A DNA stretch of 64,000 bases from Topomyia yanbarensis. Taxonomy: Eukaryota > Arthropoda > Insecta > Diptera > Culicidae. The stretch spans positions 402,149,037 to 402,213,036 of the forward strand of contig NC_080672.1 in assembly GCF_030247195.1 (NCBI RefSeq), given 5' to 3'. The position numbers were made by a program, and so were the translations under genes. Position 1 is the first letter of the stretch. Every line of letters starts with the position of its first letter. Positions 55,259 to 64,000 of this stretch are shown here, one piece after another. The notes under the pieces were generated by a model that did no database searches, had not been told where the DNA came from, and saw nothing but the letters and a program-made list of their open reading frames with translations.

Positions 55259-55619
55259 AACGCCCAAGAATTTACACATTTGCACAACACTCTCGGTAAC
55301 TGGCTGCCCAGATATTGAATACATCAAGAACTAAACAAGACTTTCTATTCTTGTTCGAGAAGCCCTACTCGTAGACTAGGTACGTAGATTAGACGTAGGT
55401 TGAATCCTAGCCCTTATACCCTTCCAAAACTTCGACTCCGCGACGTAGGTGTGTATGGTAAAGTGTGATGAATCGTCGTCCTTCCGTTTAGTAGGCGAAG
55501 CATCAACACTTTACCTTTCTACCATATCCTTTATTATTTACAATGACCTATGGAGAAGGGAAAAGCTGGTAATGTTGATTTTCATGCTATTGTGGTTTTA
55601 ATTTGGGATTGAATTTGGA
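55259..55619. other. Intergenic spacer, nothing identified
   Basis: No frame, inverted repeat or known repeat is recognised in this 360-bp stretch. Confidence 0.4.
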
Positions 55620-57062
55620 TTAAGGTGATCCTTTACTTTCGAAGCCCACAAGTGAGCTGTTTTTGGGAAATAAATTGCAAAGTATCTACTGCATAGATTT
55701 TGAATTTTCAGTTGAGTTGAGTATTTTTTTTTTGGTTTATTTTAAAGCTAGATGTTTTGAATTTCAAATTATAATTTTTAATCCCAGGTTAAATAATCAG
55801 CGGCTTTAAAATGTCATTGATTACATGAATGTTATAACTACTGCCGAGTAAGACTTTTCATAAAAGAATTGGTCCAATCTCAATATTTTTTTTAAAATTG
55901 TTCAATAAACATACCGCTATTTTTTCCCATGGCAGATTTGAAAAATATTTTTGTTCTATTTCAATGACACTTCAATAGTAATTCTTCAAAAGGGCTAATG
56001 AGACTTTTGTAAACAAACTTATTTCGCTCATTATTCCGCCAACGAGTTGAATTTTATGAAAAATATACATGAATCAACATCTTTACCCTTGGCAGAATCA
56101 ATTTCAAATGTTTTCTGTGTTGAAATGACAACAAATTAAGAGAAATCAGCAAAACAAAAGTTTGTTTACAAATCTTATTAGCCCTATTCAAATGTTGATA
56201 TGGACTTAACCTCTTCGTGCCCATGTTGTTTGTGGACAACATTTTTAAACAGCTATAACTTTTGACTGAGGGAAGATTTGCTCACAAAAACAAGTAAGGC
56301 TAATAAATGTAATTATTGCCTTTCATTTGAGTATTAACAGTTACAAGGATCAGCTATAGAACTTAAGTTATTGCAATTTGTTTGATTGGATTCCGATGGA
56401 GCAGTGCTGCCAGGGACAGTTTACGTTGACGGCGGAAAATGAATTTTTCATATATCTTCGTTATGTTGCAATATTATTGAAAACAGATAAAACTTATAAG
56501 TTTATACTGTCTTTGGCTACGTTTTTCATACAATTGTACTATTGTAAATATTCTAGGAGAATTGTATTGAGCGTTGGAAGTTAAAAATTGAGAAGCTTCT
56601 ACCACTGCGAGGGAGGCACCCATCTTTTTGAAAATAGGCTTTTCGTGTTTCTTCACCTCACCGTTTGTAAGGAAAAATAGTTTTGAAACCCTACATGCAC
56701 TAGAAAAAAGTTGGGCATGAAAGGGTTAATATGTCAAAAAATGACCTCAAAATTAAAAAAAATTGACAAATTGTTTCTTAAATTTTGTATCGCAAAATAA
56801 AATAACAGCGGTATGTTTACTGAAAATTTAAAAAAAATGAAAGCGGACCAATACTTTTATGAAAAGTCTTACTCGGCAGTAGTTTGAACATTATTTCAAG
56901 GTCGTCAATGTTTTTTTTCTGGACTTCAAAATTGAAATTTTAGGTCCAAACACGTAGAAACAAAGTTAAAAATGAAAATTCAAAATCTACCAAGTCGATA
57001 CATTGCAATTTATTCCCCAAAAATAGCTAAATTTCTGGCCTCGTGAATAGAGGACTCCTTAA
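55620..57062. mobile_element. TTAA-flanked foldback element, 1,443 bp, hosting a second TTAA element
   Basis: The outer ends TTAAGGTGATCC (55620) and GGACTCCTTAA (to 57062) are inverted. Inner arms match over several hundred bases, for example AACTACTGCCGAGTAAGAC near 55838 against AGTCTTACTCGGCAGTAGTT near 56865, and AACATACCGCTATTTT near 55908 against its complement near 56803. The centre is occupied by the element at 56206-56729. Confidence 0.85.
56206..56729. mobile_element. Inner TTAA element, 524 bp
   Basis: It is bounded by TTAACCTCTTCGTGCCCATG at the left and TTGGGCATGAAAGGGTTAA at the right (inverted), and lies at the centre of the larger foldback. TTAA at both ends suggests piggyBac-type target choice. 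It has no transposase. A related terminus occurs at 3906. Confidence 0.8.
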
Positions 57063-57109
57063 CTCCCAAGTATCATTTCCTGAGTTTCAGCATGTGATCC
57101 GTCAAAATC

Positions 57110-59240
57110 GTTGTCGTTACATAACGCAACACGAGAGAGTTGAAGTTCAAGAAAGTACGTTTGGGAGCGTATGTTTAAGACTGTAAGTGTGGAACTATTC
57201 GAGAGAAAACAATTTTCATGGAATAAGTTTGAGGGTAACTATGAGAGACTAAATATGGGGGAGTAAATTTGAATGTTTTCTGGATTATGTATGAGAGAGA
57301 AAATATGAGAGTTTAAAAGAGCAAGATTGACAGTTTGAGAGAGTTAGCTTGAATATTGAGAGAATTTTTCAGAGAGTTTTAGAGTTCAGGAGAGTAAGTC
57401 TGAGTATTTGATAAGAGCAATCTTTAGGGAGCAAGTTTGAGAGAGTAAAATTAAGAGCAACCTTTAGGGTGCAAGTTTGAGAGAGTAAATTTTTTTTGGA
57501 GTGTAGGTTTAAGACTGTAATACTTCAATTTTGAGCAATTTTGAGATAAACAATATTTTTAGGGAATAGGTTTGAGGAAGAGTATATATCCGAGAGTAAA
57601 TTTGGGAGACAAAATATGAGGGAGTAAATTTGAAAGCCTAACAACGAGAGTATATTAGCGAGAGCAAGGTTTAGAAAGAAAGTATCGGAGGTTAGGAGAT
57701 TAAGTTTGAGAGTTTGTGAGATCCAGTTTGAGGGTATGAACTAGTAAGTTTAATAGCCCTTCCCCGAGCGTAATGCTATATGGCATCATCGGACCTGACT
57801 TGTGTAATTTTATCGTAATAGCTTGTTTGAACATATTCGAACTGGTTCTTATACATAATGAATAGAGGATAGATTAAGCTGTTTTTTGTTGTATAATACA
57901 TCGAAATTCGTACAACCATCATCGTGATGAATGAATAAAAATTTAAAGTCACGTTAATAAAAATTAAAAAAAAGAATAAACAAAAGTACAACTATCATGT
58001 CGTAATCTTAATTTTTATTTTTTTAAATTTTGATTAGAGGTTTTAACCTTGGGGTCATTCGCTTCATTTCGGGTTAGAGAAATCTCTTTAGGAAAAATCT
58101 AAACCTTATCTGCGGTGTTGGGAATCGAGCCCAGGTGAACTGCGTACAAGGCAATCGATTTATCAACTACACTATGCCCGTCCTCCGTAATTATAAAAAT
58201 ACTAAGATAAGAGCATGCTTTTATCATTTGTTTCACGCGGGGAATACGTCAAAAAAGTGAATTTGAGAGTTTGAGAGAGTAAGTTAGAAAATGGGAAGAG
58301 TTCCTTTGATAGTTTGTGAGTTTAGGACAGCTGATTGAGAATTTGAGAGAGTAAACCTGGATGTTTATGTTCCAAATTCATCTCATCAGTAATCAGCACC
58401 AACTTGGTGCAACAGCATCTGTGTTTGCTATGCAAGACACCACTAGGGGTCAGCATGTTGCTTTAACCGTTCACGCAAATTATTTGACTGTTTGGTTTTA
58501 GTATCTAACCGGTGCCGATTTTGTGTTAGTGTGAATTTTCATATCATCTAACTGGCACCAATTTTGTGCTGATCACTGATGAAACTGAATTCGAAACTCT
58601 AAAACCCACTTTTATCCACGTCAGGTGTTCACAAATTGGCTTAATCTAATATGTTTGCCTTTTGGGAGCAAATTTTGCAGAGTAATTTACTCTGAGATAT
58701 TTAGAGAAAGTAAACAAGAGTGTTTTAGAATTGGATTGTTAGTAAGAGGCAGTGAGATTAATTGCTTGGAAGCATATGTTTAAGAGTTAAAGAGAAAGAG
58801 GGAAAAAGAGATAGTAAGTTATAGGGTAAAACTTTAAGAGAGTAAGATTGAGAGAATACATTATAGACAGTATGCTTGGCGGTAAGTTTGAAAGATTAAC
58901 AATAAGGGAGAATAAATTTGAAGGAGAAAGTTTACGAGAGTACTTTTGAGAGAATAAGTTTGAGGGACCAAGTCTGGGAGAGAATGTAGGAGAGAATGTA
59001 CGAGAGTAAGTTGAGAGTTGGAGAGACAAGTTTCTGGTTTTGAAAGAGTAAGCTTGTAGATCCAATGAATTATGTTGACCTTTAAAGAAATTTCGTTTCA
59101 AAGTCTACGAGATGAAGTTAGGGCTTGAATAAACCAGATAGTTTGAGAGAGTAAACCTGAGGGCTTGAAAGACCAAGTTTAAAAAAAAATATGTTTTCGA
59201 GTTTCCGAGAGAAATCTTGAAAAAAAAAATATGTACACGA
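57110..59240. repeat. Purine-rich degenerate satellite (GAGAGTAAGTTTGA-like), split by a SINE
   Basis: Hundreds of bases are built from words such as GAGAGTAAGTTTGAGAG, GGAGTAAATTTG and TTTGAGAGAGTAA, strongly asymmetric in G+A on the plus strand. The pattern covers about 57110-57770 and 58250-59240, with ordinary DNA and a SINE between. Unit length is irregular (about 15-35 bp), so it is a degraded minisatellite rather than a clean tandem array. Confidence 0.8.
58012..58176 (-). mobile_element. tRNA-related SINE (Feilai-like), minus strand, inside the purine-rich satellite
   Basis: Body TTAGAGGTTTTAACCTTGG, CATTTCGGGTTAGAGAAAT and, on the minus strand, GTTGATAAATCGATTGCC, GTACGCAGTTCACCTGGGCT. 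The last part is the decayed B-box region. Confidence 0.8.
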
Positions 59241-59959
59241 CTTAGTTCGACTAAGACTTACTTACACCACTGTAGAGCACGAAAAAATAGGAATATTTTG
59301 GGAAATCTTCTTAACGCAATATAGAGATAAATCGAGAGCTTGTTAAATAGGATTTATAGCAAAGTAATGAATCATAAAAAATGTTTGTGTTTTTTACCAA
59401 AAGATGGCAGTTGTGTAACATTTCCCCCATGCGCGTTTTTTTGGAAGGGGTCAAAAGCCGATAAACTAGTTCCCATAACTTCAATTTTTTTGATTCCTTA
59501 TGACAATCGCAAGCGACGTATGTAGAGTTTTTTCGATATTTTGATTTTCCACGAAATAGCACACTTTTGAGTGAAAAAACGTCGAAAATGTAAAAACGAC
59601 ACAAATTAGGTAATTGAAAAGAATTAAGCAATATAATAATGAAATCCTACGTACGTCGCTGGAGAAATCAATTTCGAATATACGGTAAAAATTTCGAAGC
59701 GATCAAAAATCAATTGGTCGAGTTATATTTCCGGCCAGCTGTAAAAAAGTGGTTGCGAGAAAAACGCGAATAAAGTTTTTAGTACACTCGGGGTATACGC
59801 AAGAGGCTTTGCGACAGAATTGAAAATTTGAACATTTATGTCTTCCATTTGTTGGGACATCATTTCTACCACCCTAAAACACATTTTAGACCGATAGATA
59901 AAAATTCGATTTTTTTTAATTCTTCAGTGGTCCCTTTAAATCATATTTCGTAGATCGCT
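59241..59959. other. Intergenic stretch, nothing identified
   Basis: A 106-codon minus frame (59311-59631) overlaps an unrelated plus frame and shows no domain. No clear repeat is recognised. Confidence 0.35.
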
Positions 59960-60540
59960 CTCCATAATACGTTATTTATTATTATCACCTCGGGTCTGCC
60001 TCGAGGAAACAATCTGTGGCCTTTGCTATTTTCGCTGTTCTTCAATGACGAGCCCTGTGCGAAATGCACTAGGATACATACGCTGATGACCTCAAACTAT
60101 TTCTTATTCTACTGTCCATAACATATTGCATTGCTCTACAGCGACACAAGATGATTTCTGTGATTGGTGTCATAACAATTTGCTGATTCGTAGTGTATCT
60201 AAAAAATCTGTTCACACAACGCAAAGAAAAAACTGGAGCTAGAATATTTCTGGGGAATCGGTCATGTGAATGTTAATCGTGGTATTCTTCTAGACTCGCA
60301 ATTGTGCTTCAGAGATCGATTCAGCTAATGAAAGTATTGTCAAGGCTCCTAACACTGATAACTGTGACGCTATTTGGAGTCTGAAATTCGCAGAAATTTT
60401 AAATGGCTGTGAACAACATTCTAAAGACTCCAAAAAGAGAGAAACACTTCATAGATTGCAATAACTTCCACTTAAAAAGGGGAGCCAATTTTTCGGATAT
60501 ACCTATTGGAAGTATTGCCACATGACCCAGATAATACGGT
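59960..60540 (+). pseudogene. Jockey-like RT relic 1
   Basis: From about 59987 the plus frame reads TSGLPRGNNLWPLLFSLFFN. This is the RT block 'SG-x-PQGS-x-LGPLLF-x-LF-x-ND', with Q replaced by R and S by N. A degraded catalytic region follows. Stops and frameshifts are frequent. Confidence 0.6.
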
Positions 60541-60559
60541 AGAAATGATCAAGTTAAGA

Positions 60560-61740
60560 CTGGACACCAACAGCCTTGAAGTGCAGCGGAATCGGAACCA
60601 TTCTGCTCCGCCTCTCCACACAAGCAGTCAATTCTAAATCTAACGGTTTCTTGTTTGTCTACTATCAAAATGTCCGAGGAATGAGAACAAAAACTCATGA
60701 TTTCTTCGTGGCCCTCTCTTCTTTCGATTATGATGTTTTTGTTCTCATACGAACCTTATTGCGCACTGACATATAGAACTTAGGACTTTCAATGAACTAC
60801 ACAGTTTATCGTTGTAAACTCTTTCTCGCCGGACGCTCGATCTGGAATTCGTGAACTACACAGAATGAGTCAAATTTCTTGAGACTCCGACCTCGATGCT
60901 TAAAGCGGACGTTCACCGTAAACCCTTCGTGCTGAGGTTTGATACGCAACGCTTTTGCCGAATCCATCGACAGTCTCAATTTCAACTTCCATCACTGTAG
61001 TTTTCATAAAATTTCCGTGGCCTTCGATGCTGTTCACTAGTGTGACTTGTTAAGTGGAAACGATCTGGATTATGCTGCCGCGATGCTCTACGGAACTGCA
61101 TACAATACTGTTTGGTTCCTAACAAACGAGCGGAGAAGCGTTAACAAACCGACGCATTATATTTTAACTTTCTCAAAAGTATGCGATAAACTGCCTTACA
61201 ATATTGCTCTTCTGAAACTGCAGAGCCTAGGATTTTCTCCGTAATTAGCTAGATGTTTGCAATTCCGCCTATCTAGTCGATGAGCTTCCAGTAGAATGTG
61301 TTCAACACGTTCTAGCTTACTTGTTACATCAACCGGAGTCCCTCGAAGAAGTCAACTAGGGCTTTTGATTTTCGTTTTATTTATAAACGACATCTGCACT
61401 CGTATCAATTTTGGAAAATTATTGTACGTTGATAGTTTAAAGATTTTTCGTTCCATTGCTTCTAGGTTTGACTTTGCTGCACTTTAAGATGGCGTAGTTA
61501 ATATTGAACAAAATGTTGAATGGCATGCAGGTAAACGTCGACCATTGTCAGATGATAAGTTTCAAGGCGATCGTTCACTCTAAGCTATCATGAATATTTG
61601 TTCCAAGACCGCGTTATCGAAAGAGCGGACTCTATTCGTGGCTTGGGGGTGCTTTTTAATGGGAATGTTAGCTTATCGGATCACATCACCATTAAGTTTA
61701 AATACTTTATATTAAGAAGGATATAGGAAAAATGTAATTG
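60560..61740 (+). pseudogene. Jockey-like EN-RT relic 2
   Basis: About 60645-60775 reads FVYYQNVRGMRTK, then ALSSFDYDVFVL, the start of an apurinic-type endonuclease (N and D/E motifs). About 61320-61487 reads STGVPRRSQLGLLIFVLFIN, then ICTRINFGKLLYVDSLKIF, the RT 'GVPQGS...LF-x-ND' and catalytic YxDD box, here YVDS, so a catalytic Asp is lost. The two are in order on one strand with internal stops. It is the same general family as relic 1. Confidence 0.65.
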
Positions 61741-63486
61741 AGTGAGGGCGCTTTAAAGAGACAATATACTGTCTATCTTGATGAATACTCACAGAAAAAT
61801 TACAATAATTTGGATTACAACTGCAGAGCAAGACAGACTTTAATGTCTACCCAACGATTAGCAAAGCGTGAAATAAACCTGGCCAAATTAAACCAGGTAA
61901 ATTTCCAAATAGAGCTAGTTTGTTCCAATGGCTGCTTCGGAACCGTAACTGCAGGTGTTTATTTAGGCGGGAAATGATCAATTTTCAAGCAAACCAACAT
62001 AGCATTAGATTAGAACTTAATGCCTAATGACTTTGGGTACTCGTCTAAGTCAATAAATATCTGCAACAAGATTTTAGTGATTCGTGTTTGATAATTCGCA
62101 AAGCTCTGTATATTTCAAACGGATGAATTTCCATTAGCAAAGCATTCACTTCAAAGATTCTGCTTATAACATTTCGTGGTTCTGTTTTTTTATTGACTCA
62201 ACTATTTATTTAATTAAAGAATCAATAACCTCTTTCTTGGTAGCAAAATATGACCAATACCACTACCTTTTCAGGAGTTTTTCCACCTTTATGTCCCATT
62301 CAGGAATAAAAGTCCTGCAGCAAACTTACAAACACACGCCCACAGCTATCCCACTGAATTGAGCAATCAGCAACTGCTCTCCTGTCATATCAAAAGAAAC
62401 TAGCAAAGCTCAGGGAAAATTTAATTAAATTCAATTTCGTGTGAAACCACACCACCAATCCACCTCCCACCCATTATCGCCGAACATTGTTCCACGTACA
62501 ACTACATTAAACCAAAAAAATAAAATAAAACGGAAAGAAAATGCAACAGTCTGAATTTGCCATGCTTCGGTCGTCATTGCCAGACACAACGTGGAAAACT
62601 TTTTTCCTCCCTCTTCAATACCCCCTTACCCGCAGCCAAGCAACCAACTTCGCTGAACTAGATTTACTCCGATGCTCACCTCGACCAAAACGGTGCAGCC
62701 CTGTATGACAAACTTTAATTTGATGACGCATGAAATTCTGTCCTCTTTTAGGATCAGTTTTTGAAAAAAAAAAAAAAAATACAGTAACCAAACAAGCAAC
62801 CAGCCGGAGACAAAAGACTATTTTGCAAGGCATTGCACTTTTTCACCGTTCTCGAAACCGTCTGTTGAACGCCACTATCCACCAGCCAATCCAGCCAACT
62901 AACCATCCAGCCAGAGCCAGAGTAGAGCAAGTTTCACTTCTGGGTCGAAAGCCACACACACACCATCACATCGCCACACCGCCTCCGATTTGTGGTGGAG
63001 GTGCTTCCAGTCAACCCACAAATCACTCCTCAGGACGTTACGCGTCGTTCGAACTGGTCCGGTCGGGAGCAGTAGAAAGAGGAGATATTGAGACCTGACC
63101 CGGGGGTCGGGGGAGGCAAACTCAAAGTGATATTTATTCTCGCGTTAAAAATTAAAGCGTTTAAATAAATTTTCTTCTTTACAGCTCTAACGGTGGGCAC
63201 CTGGCACGCAGTTAGAGAACAGGGCATCGTTCGATCGCTGCGAGCTGTTTTGGTAGCCACTACAGAGACGACATAAAGGTCATCTCAAGCTGGATGTCTT
63301 TAACCGGGAGGAGGAGGAGGGGCATGATGCTGCACACAAATTGATTGGTGATTGATCAAACAGTTCCATTTTGCTGCTACCTGCTACTGATAGATCTTTA
63401 TTTAGAGCTCTGATAAGGATGGTGGTGTGATCGGATCATCTCATATTCGTGTGAGCATGGAATACAGACACACGGGAGAAGCAGCT
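61741..63486. other. Intergenic stretch, with a possible small terminal exon near 63184
   Basis: The acceptor-like TTCTTCTTTACAG ends at 63183. The next frame reads LTVGTWHAVREQ, then GIVRSLRAVLVATTETT, and stops at TAA 63275. It is open for 29 codons with good codon texture, but no upstream partner exon could be identified, so this is only a candidate. 62250-63120 has lower repeat content. Confidence 0.25.
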
Positions 63487-63568
63487 GCTGTGGTGTCCGA
63501 GCGGTTAAGGAGATGGACTTGAAATCCATTGGGTTCTACCTGCACAGGTTCGAATCCTGTCTACAGCG
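63487..63568 (+). tRNA. tRNA-Ser (anticodon UGA)
   Basis: An 82-nt cloverleaf: the acceptor arm GCTGTGG pairs with CTACAGC (one G-T pair). The D arm has GTCCGAGCGGTTAAGG. The anticodon stem ATGGA/TCCAT frames the loop CTTGAAA with anticodon TGA. There is an extended variable arm typical of serine tRNAs, and the T arm is CAGGTTCGAATCCTG. A boxes and B boxes are intact, the discriminator is G, and a T-run at about 63573 can terminate Pol III. There is no intron. Unlike the SINE copies it keeps full acceptor pairing, so it is a real gene. Confidence 0.97.
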
Positions 63569-64000
63569 AAATTTTTTTTCCAGTTTTTTTTGAGCGGTTC
63601 ATGAGAATGTGTAATGCTATTCAAATTTTGTCGGTAGAAAAAGGGGCCTGACTCACTCGCCACTGGGATGTCGTATTGGCTTAGCGCTATAGTAGAAGCT
63701 CGTTCAACTATATTGAATTTGAGCGCAATTTAAGTAACTATTTTAACAAAATAGAAGCCTGCGCAAACTGTCGTAACGACCAGTTCGTCGTTATTTATGA
63801 CCACAGGAGCTTTATTTTTCTTGTTTTGAAAGGTTTTAGAAGGGTTTTAAACCAAATTTAAAACTAGAATCGAACTTTAGATTCTAGTTTTGAATTTGGT
63901 GAAATTTTCGAAAAAAAATTAGCTAAATTTTAGTAAGATTTTAGTAGAATTATAGAAACATTTAAGCAAAATTTAAGTTATTTATTAGTATAACTGAAAA
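63569..64000. other. AT-rich right end of the window with a 50-bp hairpin
   Basis: No gene. Contains the hairpin at 63851-63900 listed separately. Confidence 0.5.
63851..63900. repeat. 50-bp hairpin with 21-bp stem
   Basis: The arms at 63851-63871 and 63880-63900 (ACCAAATTTAAAACTAGAAT and its complement) pair with one G-T-type mismatch around an 8-base loop. It could be a small MITE core or a hairpin RNA. Confidence 0.7.

Noticed and set aside
57110..59240. Repeats spaced like a CRISPR array
   Set aside because: Units are degenerate, of irregular length and without unique spacers, in an animal genome.

Overview
The window looks like nuclear DNA of a mosquito, most probably a culicine (Aedes/Culex-like) species. 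The grounds are a spliced insect-type gene with one very large intron, at least five copies of a tRNA-related SINE that closely resembles the Feilai family of Aedes, mosquito-type BEL/Pao, Jockey-like and R1/LOA-like retroelement relics, many foldback MITEs, and two 500-N assembly gaps (30501-31000 and 53322-53821). Gene density is very low. No bacterial, plasmid or viral gene cluster is present, and I find no CRISPR array, operon or defence system.

Genes. (1) A four-exon plus-strand gene (coding exons 549-672, 795-886, 965-1109, 20957-21087) joins in frame into a 163-residue protein with four predicted membrane segments. Its third intron is about 19.8 kb and holds most of the transposons in the left third of the window. 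(2) A convergent, single-exon minus-strand gene (21840-22613) encodes a 257-residue protein with a signal peptide, four N-glycosylation sequons and a C-terminal membrane anchor. I do not recognise its family. (3) An intact tRNA-Ser(UGA) gene lies at 63487-63568.

Intron 3 (1110-20956), left to right. A 5'-truncated Jockey-type fragment has a 13-bp target duplication and a Helitron-like element with a (TA)n tract of about 240 bp in its tail (1984-2974). A minus-strand BEL/Pao relic (about 5.7-14.46 kb) is interrupted twice. One insertion is a 3.4-kb LTR element (6342-9786) with 5-bp TSD, PBS and PPT but no recognisable gag-pol. The other is a hAT-type element (10704-14154, 8-bp TSD), which itself contains an R1/LOA-like pol relic and a second small hAT MITE (11866-12100, 8-bp TSD). 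Next come a 1.08-kb foldback element with 8-bp TSD (15918-16997), a TTAA-type MITE (17320-17543) and a non-LTR pol relic (about 19.2-19.53 kb).

Right of the two genes (23-63 kb) is repeat-rich intergenic DNA: foldback elements at 23948-25329, 29205-30044, 37570-37718, 38536-39199, 45368-45540, 49902-50351 and 55620-57062 (the last with a second TTAA element nested inside); a nest of palindromes at 36.95-37.5 kb; a decayed P-superfamily-like transposase split by a SINE (34.5-36.2 kb); two diverged direct copies of an unclassified repeat (26.5-28.0 and 47.5-49.8 kb); a purine-rich GAGAGTAAGTTTGA-type degenerate satellite (57.1-59.2 kb); and Jockey-like pol relics (59.96-61.74 kb). Stretches of lower repeat content and higher GC lie at about 31.3-33.2, 40.7-44.7, 51.6-53.3 and 62.3-63.5 kb. 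They could hold promoters or 5' exons of genes outside the window, but I cannot prove a coding exon in them.

The most noteworthy items are the ordered nest of insertions, which gives a relative timeline; the minus-strand non-autonomous BEL-type element with a basic 236-codon ORF just after its PBS and a series of short stem-loops; the orphan secreted/membrane gene; and the P-like transposase fossil.
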